Notes: generated from the letters alone by a model not told the origin. Shown: positions 15,318 through 25,919, counted from the stretch's first letter. The stretch: 64,000 bases of DNA from Bradyrhizobium zhengyangense (GCF_022012435.1 NZ_JAKLUA010000003.1:538940-602939), one strand, 5' to 3'. Numbers and translations: made by a program.

Positions 15318-17192
15318 ATGACGACGTCCGATACGGCCACGCATACGCAGCCTTTCCAGGCTGAGGTTTCCGAGCTCCTGCACCTGATGGTGCATTCCGT
15401 CTATTCGGAGACCGACATTTTCCTGCGCGAGCTGGTCTCCAACGCCTCGGATGCCTGCGACAAGCTGCGCTATGAGGCGATTGCTAGTCCCGCCCTGCTG
15501 GGCGAGGGCGACGCGCTCAAGATCCGCATTATCCCGAGCAAGGCGTCCGCAACGCTGACCATTGCCGATAACGGCATCGGCATGGAGCGGCAGGAGCTGA
15601 TCGACCATCTCGGCACCATCGCCCGCTCCGGCACCAAGGCCTTCGTGTCGAAGCTGAAGGAGGCCAAGGACGGGCTTGGCCTGATCGGCCAGTTCGGCGT
15701 CGGCTTCTATTCCGCCTTCATGGTCGCCGAGAAGATCGTGGTGATAAGCCGCCGCGCCGGCGAAAGCGACGTCTGGAGCTGGACATCGTCAGGCGGCTCC
15801 GGCTTCGAGATCGCGCGCGCCAGTGACGAGGAGGCGGCCCGCGTGGCGCGCGGCACCGAGATCGTCCTGCACCTGAAGGATGACGCCAAGAAATATCTCG
15901 AAACATACGAGATCGAGCGCATCGTCAGCGCCTACTCCGACAACATCCTGTTCCCGATCGAGCTCGTGCCGGAAGAGGGCGATCCGCGCCAGATCAATTC
16001 GGCAAGCGCGCTTTGGCAGCGCTCGAAATCCGAGCTTTCGCCTGAGGACTACAAGAAGGCCTATCAGCAGATCGCGTCCGCCTTTGACGACCCCGCGATG
16101 ACGCTGCACTACCGTGCGGAGGGGCGATACTCCTACGCCGTGCTGCTGTTTGCGCCCTCGACCAAGCCGTTCGACCTGTTCGAGCCGAACCGCAAAGGCC
16201 GCGTCAAGCTCTATGTCCGGCGCGTCTTCATCACCGATGATGCCGACCTGTTGCCCGGCTATCTCCGCTTCATCCGCGGCGTCGTCGACAGCGAGGATCT
16301 TCCGCTCAACATCTCGCGCGAGATGCTGCAGAACAATCCGCAGCTGGCGCAGATCCGCAAAGCGGTGGCGACCCGCGTCGTCAATGAGCTCGAAAGCCTC
16401 GCCGAAAAGGACGCGGAGAATTTCGCAAAGATCTGGGATGCCTTCGGCGCGGTGCTGAAAGAGGGCGTCTACGAGGATTTCGAGCGCCGCGAGAAGCTGC
16501 TGGCGCTGTCGCGCTTCACCACCACGACCGGTGAGAAGCGCGCGCTCAAGGACGTCGTGGCCGATTTCAAGCCGAACCAGACCGAGATCTATTATCTCGT
16601 CGGCGACAGCATCGAGCGGCTGAAGTCCAGCCCGCGGCTGGAAGCCGCGACCGCGCGCGGCATCGAGGTGCTGCTGTTGTCTGATCCGGTCGACGCCTTC
16701 TGGACCTCGATGCCGACGGAGTTCGAGGGCAAGCCGCTGAAGTCGCTGAGCCAGGGCGAGCTCAATCTCGACCTGATCCCGCGCGTCGACGACAAGGACG
16801 AGGCAAAGAAGGAGGAGCCTGCCGCGGACGAGGCCGCCACCATCGCAGTGATCAAGGCGGCGCTCGGCGAGCGCGTCAGCGACGTCAAGGCCTCGACCCG
16901 CCTCACCAGCTCCGCCTCCTGCCTCGTCGCCGACAGCCAGGGTCCGAGCCGCGAGCTCGAGCGCATCCTGGCGCAGCAGAACCGCGGCATGCGGACCAAG
17001 CCGATCCTGGAGATCAATCTGCGTCACCCCATGGTGACGGCGATCACCAGGGCCCAGGCCGGCTCGACGACGGTCGACGATCTCAGCCTGCTCCTGCTCG
17101 AACAAGCGCAGATCCTGGATGGCGAACTGCCGGAAGATCCGGCCGCGTTTGCTGCAAGGCTGAACCGGCTGGTGTTGCAGGGGCTGGGCTGA
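15318..17192 (+). CDS. htpG: Molecular chaperone HtpG (Hsp90)
   Basis: A 624-aa bacterial Hsp90, a cytoplasmic ATP-dependent chaperone dimer. The N-terminal GHKL ATPase shows [20 protein letters not shown] (the ATP-binding Asn), IADNGIGM and [14 protein letters not shown]. The middle domain has the catalytic-loop Arg segment [11 protein letters not shown], and the C-terminal dimerisation domain is complete. Length and order match the family. The upstream CTTGAT...TTATAT element fits heat-shock control. The gene is followed by an intergenic repeat, not by an obvious terminator. Confidence 0.97.
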   Translation: MTTSDTATHTQPFQAEVSELLHLMVHSVYSETDIFLRELVSNASDACDKLRYEAIASPALLGEGDALKIRIIPSKASATLTIADNGIGMERQELIDHLGTIARSGTKAFVSKLKEAKDGLGLIGQFGVGFYSAFMVAEKIVVISRRAGESDVWSWTSSGGSGFEIARASDEEAARVARGTEIVLHLKDDAKKYLETYEIERIVSAYSDNILFPIELVPEEGDPRQINSASALWQRSKSELSPEDYKKAYQQIASAFDDPAMTLHYRAEGRYSYAVLLFAPSTKPFDLFEPNRKGRVKLYVRRVFITDDADLLPGYLRFIRGVVDSEDLPLNISREMLQNNPQLAQIRKAVATRVVNELESLAEKDAENFAKIWDAFGAVLKEGVYEDFERREKLLALSRFTTTTGEKRALKDVVADFKPNQTEIYYLVGDSIERLKSSPRLEAATARGIEVLLLSDPVDAFWTSMPTEFEGKPLKSLSQGELNLDLIPRVDDKDEAKKEEPAADEAATIAVIKAALGERVSDVKASTRLTSSASCLVADSQGPSRELERILAQQNRGMRTKPILEINLRHPMVTAITRAQAGSTTVDDLSLLLLEQAQILDGELPEDPAAFAARLNRLVLQGLG

Positions 17193-17209
17193 GGCCCATC
17201 TCCCCCCGC

Positions 17210-17322
17210 CGTCATTGCGAGGAGCTTGCGACAAATTGCGTGGCAAGTTTGCGTTGATGCGACGAAGCCATCCAGAGATGTTTCCACGGAGGCAGTCCTG
17301 GATCCCTTCGCTCGCAATCACG
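17210..17322. repeat. CGTCATTGCGAGGAGC repeat, diverged copy
   Basis: The left end CGTCATTGCGAGGAGC and the right end CTCGCAAT are kept, with ATGCGACGAAG in the centre, but the right arm is diverged (GATCCCTTCG). It shares the long central form with the copy at 55178-55294. It separates the convergent htpG and RND genes. Confidence 0.7.
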
Positions 17323-17342
17323 GGGGCCGAGGGGTGCGTTAG

Positions 17343-20198
17343 TTACTCTGCCGCGTCCTCCTGCTCTTCCAGCTCGACCTCCGCCTCCGGTTTCTTCTCC
17401 ATCCAGCGTGACAGGGTGTTGGAGAAGCGGTCGAGGTAGAGATAGACGACGGGCGTCGTGAACAAGGTCAGTGCCTGGCTGACGATGAGGCCCCCGACCA
17501 TGGCGTAGCCGAGCGGCTGGCGGATTTCCGCGCCCGTCCCGGTGCCGAGCATCAGGGGCACGCCGCCGAGCAAGGCCGCCATCGTGGTCATCATGATCGG
17601 CCGGAAGCGCAGCAGCGCGGCCTGGCGGATCGATTGCTCCGGCGTCAGGTGCTGCTCGCGCTCGGCAGCGATGGCGAAGTCAACCATCATGATGCCGTTC
17701 TTCTTGACGATGCCGATCAGGAGGATGACGCCTATCAAGGCGATCAGGCTGAAGTCGAAGCCTGCGATCATCAGAATCGCGATTGCGCCGACGCCGGCCG
17801 ACGGGAGTGTGGACAGGATGGTCAGCGGATGGATGTAGCTCTCGTAGAGGACGCCGAGCACCAGGTAGACGACGACGAGCGCGGCGAGGATCAGCATCGG
17901 TACGGTGCCGAGCGACTGCTGGAACGCCTGCGCAGTCCCCTGGAAGCTCATTGACAGCGTTGGCGGCGCGCCCATCTCGCTGACCGCGCGCATCACGGCC
18001 GCGGTCGCCTGTCCGAGCGCAACGTCCTCGGCCAGGTTGAAGCTGATCGTCACTGCCGGAAACTGGCTCTGATGCGCGATCGCGAGCGGACGCACCGGGT
18101 CGTTGTTCCAGCGGCAGATGACCGAGAGCGGGACTTCGTCGCCTGTCAACGGCGACTTGATGTAGAGCTTGTCGAGCGTGTCGAGCTTGCCTTGCAGCGC
18201 GGGGGTGATCTCGAGCACCACGTGATAGCTATTGGTCTGCGTGAAATATTGGGCCACCTGGCGTTGGCCGAACGCGTCGTAGAGCGTGTCGTCGATCAGC
18301 TGCGGCTGGATGCCATAGCGTGCGGCGGTGTCCCGGTTGATCGTCAGCTGCAGCGTCGTGCCTTCGGTCTGCTGGTCAGTGGCGACGTCACGAAGTTCCG
18401 GCAGGCTTCTCATCTCCCCCAGGATTTTTGGCGCCCACGTATTCAGCTCGGTAAGATTGGCGTCCTGGAGCGTGAATTCGAACTGGGTGCGGGTGGCGCG
18501 GCCGCCGAGCCGGACGTCCTGCGAGGCCTGCATATAGAGGCGGGCGCCCTCGACCTTGGCGAGCTTTGGCCGCAGCCGCGCAATGATTTGCTGCGCATTG
18601 GCGTCGCGCTCCCCGATCGGCTTCAGCGTGACGTACATGCGTCCCGAATTCAGCGCCGTGCCGCCTCCGCCGATGAACATCGCGATGGAATCGACGGCTG
18701 GGTCTGCCTGCACGATGGCATTGAGTTCCTCCTGACGCCGCTTCATCTCGGTGAAGGAGACATCCTGGGACATTTCCGACACCGCAGTGAGGAAGCCATT
18801 GTCCTGCTGCGGGAAGAAGCCCTTCGGGATCAGGATGAACAGCAGGGCCGACAGCGCGACGGTGCCGAAGAAAACACAGAGCGTGATGAGGCTGTGCCGC
18901 AGCGCGAGGTCGAGCCCGCGCTCATAGGCGCCGAGCAGGCGCTCGAACAGCCGCTCGCTCCATTGGTAGAAGCGGCCGGCGCGGGCCTCGTGATCGGAGC
19001 GCAGAAAGCGCGAAGCCATCATTGGTGTCAGCGTCAACGAAACCATGAGCGAGACGAAGATCGCCATCGACAGCGTCACCGCAAATTCGCGGAACAGCCG
19101 GCCGATGATGCCGCCCATCAGCAGCAGGGGGATCAGTACGGCGACCAGCGAGATGCTGATGGAGACGATGGTGAAGCCGATCTCGGCCGCGCCCTTGTAA
19201 GCGGCGGTCACCGGGTTCTCGCCCCGCTCGACATAGCGCGTGATGTTCTCCAGCATCACGATGGCGTCGTCGACCACGAAGCCGACCGCGATGGTCAGCG
19301 CCATCAGCGACAGATTGTCCAGCGAGTAGCCGAACACCCAAATCAAGGAGCAGGCACCGAGCAGGGCCAATGGCACGGTGATGCTCGGGATGATCGTAGC
19401 CCAGAAGCTTCGCAGGAACACGAAGATCACCATCACCACCAGCATGATGGTGATCATCAGCGTGATCTGTACGTCGTCGACCGCGGCGCGGATGGTGATG
19501 GTGCGGTCGCTGATGATTTTGATCTTGATCGCCGGCGGGATCGCCGCGATCAGCCGCGGCAACTTCTCCTTGATGCGGTTCACCGTGTCGATGACGTTGG
19601 CCCCCGGCTGCTTGAAGATCACCAGGAAGACGCCGCGCTTGCCGTCGGCCCAGGCCGCGGTCTTCATGTCCTCGGGCCCCGATACCGCTTCGCCGATATC
19701 GCGAATCCGCAAAGGCGCGCCGTTGCGATAGGCGACGATGACGTCCTGCCACTGGCTGGCTTCGAGCAGTTGGTCGTTGGCATAGACGGTATAGGCGCGC
19801 CGCGTGCCGTCGATGTTGCCCTTCGGGCTGTCCGTGGTGGCGATCGCGATCTGGTTGCGCACGTCCTCCAGCGACAGTCCCTTGGCGACCAGCTTGGCCG
19901 GATCGACCTGGATGCGCACGGAAGGCTTCTGCTGCCCGCCGACGAACACCTGGGCGACGCCGGGAATCTGGCTGATCTGCTGTGCGAGCTGAGCGTCAGT
20001 GCGATCGCTGACGGTGGTGAGCGGAAGTGTCTCTGATGTCGCCGACAGGATCATGATCGGCGAGTCCGCCGGATTGACCTTGCGATAGGTCGGAGGTGAG
20101 GGCAGGTTCTTCGGCAATTGGCCGCTCGCCGCGTTGATCGCAGCCTGCACGTCGTTGGCCGCGGCATCGATCAGGCGTGCACGTTTACACTGGAGGCC
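17343..20198 (-). pseudogene. 5'-truncated MdtB/MdtC-like RND efflux permease
   Basis: The frame encodes about 950 codons of an RND inner-membrane drug-efflux pump. Homology begins abruptly at RLIDAAANDVQAAINAA and runs to the C-terminus. Landmarks such as GFVVDDAIVMLENI (proton-relay Asp pair in TM4), GGIIGRLFREFAVTLSMAIF and GIVKKNGIMMVDFA are intact. Compared with MdtB-type pumps of about 1040 aa, roughly 110 N-terminal residues are missing, including TM1. Upstream, an in-frame TAG occurs at 20199-20201 and no start other than a GTG inside the homologous region (20150) is available. No membrane-fusion partner gene is nearby. It is probably a deletion relic, although the rest is not decayed. 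Confidence 0.8.
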
Positions 20199-20201
20199 CT
20201 A

Positions 20202-20403
20202 CCGGCGGCGGCTCTGACTGGTTCGATTGCTCTTTCACATCGCTGGAGCAGTGCCGCGCCACGGCGTCCGGTCTTGCCGCATCCTGCGACGTCAATCCGT
20301 ATTATACGACGATCACGCCGCCATCGCGCCCGTACCACAGGCGGCACGGTTAGAATCGAGCGGTCACCCGTCCGGGTGATCGATCCGCCTTGCGCGCGGA
20401 GCC
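20202..20403. other. Non-coding junction upstream of truncated RND gene
   Basis: About 200 bp that encode neither the missing RND N-terminus in any frame I read nor another recognisable product. It lies between the truncated gene and the Bug-type gene on the same strand, so the deletion that removed the 5' part of the pump probably ended here. I see no insertion-sequence end. Confidence 0.5.
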
Positions 20404-20406
20404 GCG

Positions 20407-21387
20407 CTATTCCTTCTTGATCCCCGACAGCGACACCACCTTGCGCCATCGCTCGGTCTCGGCGACGAGCATGCCGCCGAACTCGCCGGCATTGCCATGC
20501 AGCGGGATCGCGCCGAGTTCGGCGATGCGGCCCTTGATTCCGGTGTCCGATAACGCCGTGTCGATCTCGCGATTGAGCAGATCGACGATCTCGCGGGGCG
20601 TGTCATAGGGCGCGCCGACGCCGTAGAACGAGGATGTCTCATAGCCGGGCAGCGTGTCCGCGATCGGCGCCACGTCGGGCAGGATGTCCGAACGCTCGCG
20701 CGTGGTGACGCCGAGCGCGCGCAGCTTGCCCGCACGTACCAGCTCGAAGGACGAGGTGACGTTGTCGAACATGCCCTGGATCTGGCCACTCATCACATCG
20801 GTCAGGCCCGGCGCGGAGCCACGGTACGGAACGTGCGCGAACTGCACGCCGGCGATCGACTTGAACAGCTCGCCGGAGAGATGCAGCGAGGTGCCGATGC
20901 CGGAGGATGCAATCGACATCTTGCCGGGATTGGCCTTGGCGTAGGCGATGAAGTCGGCGACGCTCTTCACCGGCAAGTCATTGTTGACGACCAGCACCAG
21001 CGGAATGCGCGCGACGCCGGCAACCGGTGCGATGCCCTTGGCGAAGTCATAGGGCAGGGTCGGGTCGAACGAGGCGTTGATCGCGTTCGCCGTCGAGGTC
21101 AGCAGCAGCGTGTATCCGTCCGGTGCGGAGGTGATCACGGCCTGCGTTCCGATATTGCTGCCGGCGCCGGGCTTGTTCTCGACGATGAATGTCTGGCCGA
21201 GCCGGTCGGACAGCCGCTGACAGATCAGCCGGGAGAGCATGTCGGTGGCCCCGCCGGGTGCGTAAGGCACCACCCATTTCACGCTGCGTGAAGGATAGGA
21301 GGGGTTGCCGACGGCAAAGGCGCGCGGCGCCGCGAGCGCAGCTGCGGCGCAGGTCGTGCCCTGTAGCAAATGTCGCCTGGTGATCAT
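20407..21387 (-). CDS. Bug/TctC-family tripartite tricarboxylate solute-binding protein
   Basis: A 326-aa periplasmic binding protein of the Bug family. The N-terminus MITRRHLLQGTTCAAAALAA is a signal peptide with a twin-Arg-like start. The mature protein shows the family hallmarks YPSRSVKWVVPYAPGGATDM and VENKPGAGSNIGTQAV. ATG 21387 is chosen because the upstream extension to 21465 lacks signal-peptide character. It is an orphan: no TctA or TctB membrane genes lie beside it, which is common for the many Bug proteins in Bradyrhizobium-like genomes. The ligand is probably a small carboxylate but is not predictable. Confidence 0.9.
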   Translation of the reverse strand: MITRRHLLQGTTCAAAALAAPRAFAVGNPSYPSRSVKWVVPYAPGGATDMLSRLICQRLSDRLGQTFIVENKPGAGSNIGTQAVITSAPDGYTLLLTSTANAINASFDPTLPYDFAKGIAPVAGVARIPLVLVVNNDLPVKSVADFIAYAKANPGKMSIASSGIGTSLHLSGELFKSIAGVQFAHVPYRGSAPGLTDVMSGQIQGMFDNVTSSFELVRAGKLRALGVTTRERSDILPDVAPIADTLPGYETSSFYGVGAPYDTPREIVDLLNREIDTALSDTGIKGRIAELGAIPLHGNAGEFGGMLVAETERWRKVVSLSGIKKE

Positions 21388-21596
21388 CGTGGCCTCCAGC
21401 TCATCGCGCGCGCAGCGCGTCCGAATGACTGGACTTGCTATCGCAAGAATTGCGCCAGGCCGCACGCCGATCCCGTCGGCTTGGTAAAGGATGATCGCAG
21501 TTAATCGAGAGCTAACCGAGTTTTACCTTGTCTCTTAACACCTGCGCAGGGCGTGCGGGCTAAGCTTGAGGGAACAAGCGGATACCGCCCGAAAGA

Positions 21597-23411
21597 ATGA
21601 ACAGCATGACCACTGGCGTCATCGAACAAGCCAAGGCCGCACGCGCGCCTTCGGCCTCAAAGATCTGGCTGAAGGCGATCGAGCTGACCGCGCGGATCGA
21701 GACGTTGCCCGGCCGCCTGTTCGCCGATGTCGTCGACGACTGGGCGCGGCGCCAGCCTGACCACGTTGCACTGGTGACGGACGATGCCGAGCTCGACTAT
21801 GACGGTCTGTCGAAACGCATCAATCGCTATGCGCGCTGGGCGCGCTCGGTTGGCGTCGTCAAGGGCGACACAATCGGCCTGATCATGCCAAATGGCATCG
21901 ACTACGTCGCAGCCTGGCTCGGCATCAGCCGCGTTGGCGGCGTGGTGGCGCTGCTGAACACCAAGCTTGTCGGTCAGTCACTCGCGCATTGCATCGATGT
22001 GGCCAAGCCCTCGCATCTCATCGTCGCGCACGAACTGACGGAGACGCTGGCCAGCGCAATTCCGCATCTGAAGACCGAGGCGAAAATCTGGAGCCATGGC
22101 GATGCCCGCAGCGAGCGCGCGATCGATGTCGCGCTGGCCGCGCTCGATGACGGGGCGCTGTCGCCTGACGAGCACGGCGACGTCACCATCGATGACCGCG
22201 CGCTGCTGATCTACACGTCGGGCACGACAGGCCTGCCGAAGGCTGCCAGCATCAGCCACCGCCGCATCCTGAACTGGGGATTCTGGTTCGCCGGCCTCAC
22301 GGGCGCAACGCCGCAGGATCGGCTGTATGACTGCCTGCCGCTGTTCCATTCGGTTGGTGGCATCGTCGCGCCGTGCAGCATGCTGGCCGCCGGCGGCTCG
22401 GTGGTGATCGCGGAGAAGTTTTCGGCCTCGAATTTCTGGCCCGACATCGCCAGGCACGATTGCACGCTGTTTCAATATATCGGCGAACTCTGCCGCTATC
22501 TGCTCAAGGCGCCGCCGTCGGAATACGAGAACCGCCATCGGCTGCGGCTGGTCTGCGGCAACGGCCTGCGCGGCGATATCTGGGAGGATTTCCAGAGCCG
22601 CTTCGCGATTCCGCGAATCCTCGAATTTTATGCCGCGACCGAAGGCAATTTCTCGCTGTTCAACGTCGAGGGACAGCCGGGCGCAATCGGCCGCATCCCG
22701 CCGCTGCTTGCGCATCGCTTTCCGGCAAGTCTCGTCAAGCTCGACCCCGACAGCGGCGTGCCGTTGCGCAACAACGAGGGATTCTGCGTCGCCTGCGCCC
22801 GCGGCGAGGCCGGCGAGGCGATTGGCCGCATTGGCAAGGCCGAGGAGGGGGGCGGCCGTTTCGAGGGCTACACTGACGCGGGCGAAACCGAGAAGAAGAT
22901 TTTGCGCGACGTCTTCACCAAGGGCGATGCCTGGTTCCGCACCGGCGATCTGATGCGGCTCGACGACAAGGGCTTTTTCCATTTCGTCGATCGAATCGGC
23001 GACACCTTCCGCTGGAAGGGCGAGAACGTCGCGACCTCGGAGGTCAATGACGCCGTGCGCGATTTCACCGGCGTGATCGATGCCATGACCTATGGCGTCA
23101 ATATTCCCGGCGCCGATGGTCGTGCCGGCATGAGCGCGATCGTGGTTAACGAGGGTTTTGACATCGAAGCGCTGCCGGCTTATCTCGCCCGGCGTCTGCC
23201 GGCCTATGCCCGCCCGGTCTTTATCCGCATCTCGCGCGAGCTCGATGCGACCGAGACCTTCAAGCAGAAGAAGGGCGACCTCGCGCGCGAGGGGTTTGAC
23301 CCAGCCGCGATCGCCGAACCGCTGTTCATGCTGGAGCCGAAATCCGGCGCATATATCGCGCTCGATTCATGTGCTTTTGCGCAGATCGTGGACGGGACGA
23401 TCAGGCTCTAG
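21597..23411 (+). CDS. Long/very-long-chain acyl-CoA synthetase (VLACS/FATP type)
   Basis: A 604-aa ANL ligase of the fatty-acid-transport/VLACS group. The AMP motif is LLIYTSGTTGLPKAASISH, then DCLPLFHSVGGIVAPCSML and the FATP signature region FYAATEGNFSLFNVEG. The hinge is TGDLMRLDDKGFFHFVDRIGDTFRWKGENVAT (shown here only as the known block), and a C-terminal Lys sits in TFKQKKGDLARE. It lacks a signal peptide or obvious membrane anchor. It precedes the ACP / ligase / SDR trio on the same strand with a 150-bp gap, and could supply an acyl group to that system or act independently in fatty-acid uptake. Confidence 0.9.
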   Translation: MNSMTTGVIEQAKAARAPSASKIWLKAIELTARIETLPGRLFADVVDDWARRQPDHVALVTDDAELDYDGLSKRINRYARWARSVGVVKGDTIGLIMPNGIDYVAAWLGISRVGGVVALLNTKLVGQSLAHCIDVAKPSHLIVAHELTETLASAIPHLKTEAKIWSHGDARSERAIDVALAALDDGALSPDEHGDVTIDDRALLIYTSGTTGLPKAASISHRRILNWGFWFAGLTGATPQDRLYDCLPLFHSVGGIVAPCSMLAAGGSVVIAEKFSASNFWPDIARHDCTLFQYIGELCRYLLKAPPSEYENRHRLRLVCGNGLRGDIWEDFQSRFAIPRILEFYAATEGNFSLFNVEGQPGAIGRIPPLLAHRFPASLVKLDPDSGVPLRNNEGFCVACARGEAGEAIGRIGKAEEGGGRFEGYTDAGETEKKILRDVFTKGDAWFRTGDLMRLDDKGFFHFVDRIGDTFRWKGENVATSEVNDAVRDFTGVIDAMTYGVNIPGADGRAGMSAIVVNEGFDIEALPAYLARRLPAYARPVFIRISRELDATETFKQKKGDLAREGFDPAAIAEPLFMLEPKSGAYIALDSCAFAQIVDGTIRL

Positions 23412-23561
23412 CCGCAGCAAAATCGGCAGATAGGTCCAATTTTATCTGAATTGTCCAAGAGGCCATTTACTTCTGTCGGGTAAACAGACGGCATGGGAGG
23501 CGGTCATCAAGAGCCGCCGCAAGACATACTATCGATTAACGAAGGAAGAGGCGAGCCAGCC

Positions 23562-23807
23562 ATGTCGGTAAGGTCCAAGGTCATCGAGGCGATCCAGCAG
23601 ATCGCAAAGGAACAGCAGGTCAAGCTTCCAGCGCTCACGGATGATCTGTCCCTGCACGAGACGGGCTTCGACTCGCTCGCCTTCGCGATCCTGGTCGCTC
23701 GTCTCGAGGACGAGACCGGCGTCGATCCCTTTACCATTTCCGAGGACGCTGCGTTCCCCGCCACCGTGGGTGATTTCGTGCGGGCCTACGAAAATGTCCC
23801 CGCGTGA
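23562..23807 (+). CDS. Stand-alone acyl carrier protein
   Basis: An 81-aa carrier protein with the phosphopantetheine attachment serine S38 in ETGFDSLAFAIL and the usual acidic helix after it (VARLEDETGVDPF). ATG 23562 is preferred to the longer frame opened at 23493. The stop codon lies 11 nt inside the downstream adenylating enzyme, so the two are translationally coupled, and an SDR follows. It is probably a dedicated carrier loaded by that ligase rather than the housekeeping AcpP, whose DSLDTVEL motif it lacks. Confidence 0.9.
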   Translation: MSVRSKVIEAIQQIAKEQQVKLPALTDDLSLHETGFDSLAFAILVARLEDETGVDPFTISEDAAFPATVGDFVRAYENVPA

Positions 23808-25176
23808 GGTCTTTGCGCTCCGCGACCATCTCGGCGCGGAGCTGAAGGGACGTACGCTGTCGGATGCACATGATGTCGTGTCGCTGACCGACGTCCTGTC
23901 GCAGACCGTGCTGGGCGGCCGCTTGCGCGAGCTGTCCGGCCGCGCCGTCCTGCTCAAGCTGTCGGACCAGCTCCGCTCGGGCCTTGCCATGATCGAGCTC
24001 GACGGCATCGCCCGCCGCATGCTGCTGTGCCCGCCCGACCTCAATCCGGCGCATCTTGACGCGGTGATCGCGGATGCCGGGATCGATGCCGTTGTCTCCG
24101 ACGAGCCCGATCGCTGGGCCGACGCCGGCGTGTCGCTGGTCGTCACGGCACAATTGCCGCTTCAAGCCACCACGCCCGCGAAGACCGAACGCGCGACCGA
24201 GTGGCTGATGCTGACCTCGGGCACCTCAGGCGTGCCGAAGATCGTCGGTCACACGCTGGAAGCGCTCACCGGCGCGATCGTTGCGGAAGGCCCTGCCAAG
24301 GGGCCCGCGCCTGTCTGGGCCACGTTCTATGACATCCGCCGCTATGGCGGCTTGCAGATCTTCCTCCGCGCCATCCTTTCCGGCGGCTCGATGGTGCTGT
24401 CGGACCCGCATGAAGCGCTCGCCGATCACGTTGCCCGGCTGAACGCGCGCGGGGTCTCCCACATTTCCGGCACGCCCTCGCACTGGCGCAAGCTCCTGAT
24501 GAGCGGTTCGGCGGCGCAGTTCGCGCCAGGTTACGTTCGCCTCTCCGGCGAAATCGCCGACCAGGCGGTGCTGGACGGCCTGAAGGCGGCATTCCCCAGC
24601 TCCTCCGTCGGTCACGCCTATGCCTCGACCGAGGCCGGTGTCGGCTTCGCCGTCAATGACGGGCTCGAAGGTTTCCCGGCCGACTATCTCGGCAACCGCA
24701 ACGGCGTCGAGATGAAGGTCGTCGATGGCTCCCTGCGCATTCGCTCGACGCGCACGGCGCACGCCTATATCGGCCGCAACGCCGCGGCGCTAACAGATGG
24801 CGACGGCTTCGTCGACAGCGGCGATATCGTCGAGTTGCGCGGCGACCGCTATTATTTCGTCGGCCGTCGCGGCGGCATCATCAATATCGGTGGGCTGAAG
24901 GTCCATCCGGAAGAGATCGAGGCGGCGATCAACCGGCATCCCGATGTGCGGATGTCGCGGGCCAAGTCTCGCCGCAGCCCGATCACCGGCGGTATCGTCG
25001 TCGCCGACGTGATCCTCGCTGAAGGCACCGATCCGGCACGAGCCAAAGAGATCCGGGACCAGATCCTGGATCAGTGTCGCGCGCAGCTTGCCTCGCACAA
25101 GGTGCCTGCGGTGATCCGCTTCGTCGAGGCGCTCGACGTCACCCCGGCCGGCAAACTGGCGCGCACCGATGCATAA
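23794..25176 (+). CDS. Adenylate-forming ligase, probable acyl-ACP loading enzyme
   Basis: A 460-aa ANL enzyme, shorter than a typical acyl-CoA ligase. Motifs: WLMLTSGTSGVPKIVGHTL (A3), GHAYASTEAGVGFA (A5), DSGDIVELRGDRYYFVGRRG (A7-A8) and a C-terminal catalytic Lys in VTPAGKLART (A10), so it should be active. ATG 23794 overlaps the carrier-protein stop by 14 nt and fits the family's N-terminus; the open frame extending back to 23641 is antifunctional sequence within the ACP gene. The overlap suggests it loads an acyl or amino-acyl group onto that carrier protein. The substrate is unknown. Confidence 0.85.
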   Translation: MSPREVFALRDHLGAELKGRTLSDAHDVVSLTDVLSQTVLGGRLRELSGRAVLLKLSDQLRSGLAMIELDGIARRMLLCPPDLNPAHLDAVIADAGIDAVVSDEPDRWADAGVSLVVTAQLPLQATTPAKTERATEWLMLTSGTSGVPKIVGHTLEALTGAIVAEGPAKGPAPVWATFYDIRRYGGLQIFLRAILSGGSMVLSDPHEALADHVARLNARGVSHISGTPSHWRKLLMSGSAAQFAPGYVRLSGEIADQAVLDGLKAAFPSSSVGHAYASTEAGVGFAVNDGLEGFPADYLGNRNGVEMKVVDGSLRIRSTRTAHAYIGRNAAALTDGDGFVDSGDIVELRGDRYYFVGRRGGIINIGGLKVHPEEIEAAINRHPDVRMSRAKSRRSPITGGIVVADVILAEGTDPARAKEIRDQILDQCRAQLASHKVPAVIRFVEALDVTPAGKLARTDA

Positions 25177-25891
25177 TGTTCTCGTTACCGGCGGCAGCCG
25201 CGGCATTGGGCTTGCGATCGGCCGGCGTCTCGTCGGCGCAGGCTACAACGTGATCGCGGCCGCGCGGCGCGAGAGTGACGAGCTCAGATCCGAGATCGCT
25301 GCCTCCGAGGGACGACTGCATTTCCGTGCGTGCGATCTGGCGGTGATCGATGCGATCCCGGCCTTCGCAAAGCTCGTGCGCGACGAATTCGGCCCGATCT
25401 ACGGCCTCGTCAACAATGCCGGCCTTGGCACCGAGGGCCTACTCGCCACCATGCACAATTCGGAGATCGAGGCGCTGGTGCAGCTCAACGTGCTGTCCCC
25501 GATCATCCTCACCAAATATGTGGCGCGCCAGATGATGGCCGATGGCGCCGGCCGCATCATCAACATCTCCTCGATCATCGCGACGACAGGCTATAACGGC
25601 CTCTCGGTCTATGGTGCCACCAAGGCGGCGGCGACCGGCTTCACCCGCTCGCTCGCGCGTGAGGTCGGCAAGCTCGGCATCACAGTGAACGCGATTGCGC
25701 CCGGCTTCATCGATACCGAGCTCACGCACAATCTCTCCGACGAGAGTCGCAAGCGCATCGCTGGCCGCAGTGCGCTGCGCCGCCTGCCAGAAACCGACGA
25801 CGTCGCGCGCATGGTTGAATATTTGCTCGGCGACGGCGGTCGCAACGTGACCGGCACCGTGTTCACGATCGACGCAGGGAATACGGCCTGA
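25169..25891 (+). CDS. Short-chain dehydrogenase, FabG-like
   Basis: A classical SDR of 240 aa with VTGGSRGIGLAIGRRL (NADP-binding glycine motif), NNAG, the catalytic serine in NISSIIAT, and YGATKAA (Tyr and Lys). The C-terminal VTGTVFTIDAGNTA is like that of 3-oxoacyl-ACP reductases. Its ATG lies 8 nt inside the ligase gene, so ACP, ligase and reductase are a tightly coupled unit. It probably reduces a carrier-bound 3-oxo or other keto group. No ketosynthase or thioesterase is encoded beside it. Confidence 0.9.
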   Translation: MHNVLVTGGSRGIGLAIGRRLVGAGYNVIAAARRESDELRSEIAASEGRLHFRACDLAVIDAIPAFAKLVRDEFGPIYGLVNNAGLGTEGLLATMHNSEIEALVQLNVLSPIILTKYVARQMMADGAGRIINISSIIATTGYNGLSVYGATKAAATGFTRSLAREVGKLGITVNAIAPGFIDTELTHNLSDESRKRIAGRSALRRLPETDDVARMVEYLLGDGGRNVTGTVFTIDAGNTA

Positions 25892-25894
25892 GAC

Positions 25895-25919
25895 GGAACC
25901 CGACCGACAAAATGACGTT
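25895..25919 (+). promoter_or_regulatory. EcfG promoter (GGAAC-N16-CGTT) before 71-aa gene
   Basis: GGAAC at 25895-25899 and CGTT at 25916-25919 are exact consensus elements of the general stress sigma factor with a 16-nt spacer. The -10 lies 99 nt before ATG 26019 and points toward it, starting only 3 bp after the SDR stop. Confidence 0.7.

Noticed and set aside
15789..17321. Long open frame (about 510 codons) on the strand opposite htpG
   Set aside because: It is a shadow caused by GC-rich third positions of htpG; its product is Arg/Asp/Ala-rich with no domain. The same applies to long frames opposite 5353-7221, 18072-20036, 46737-48152 and 58676-59917.
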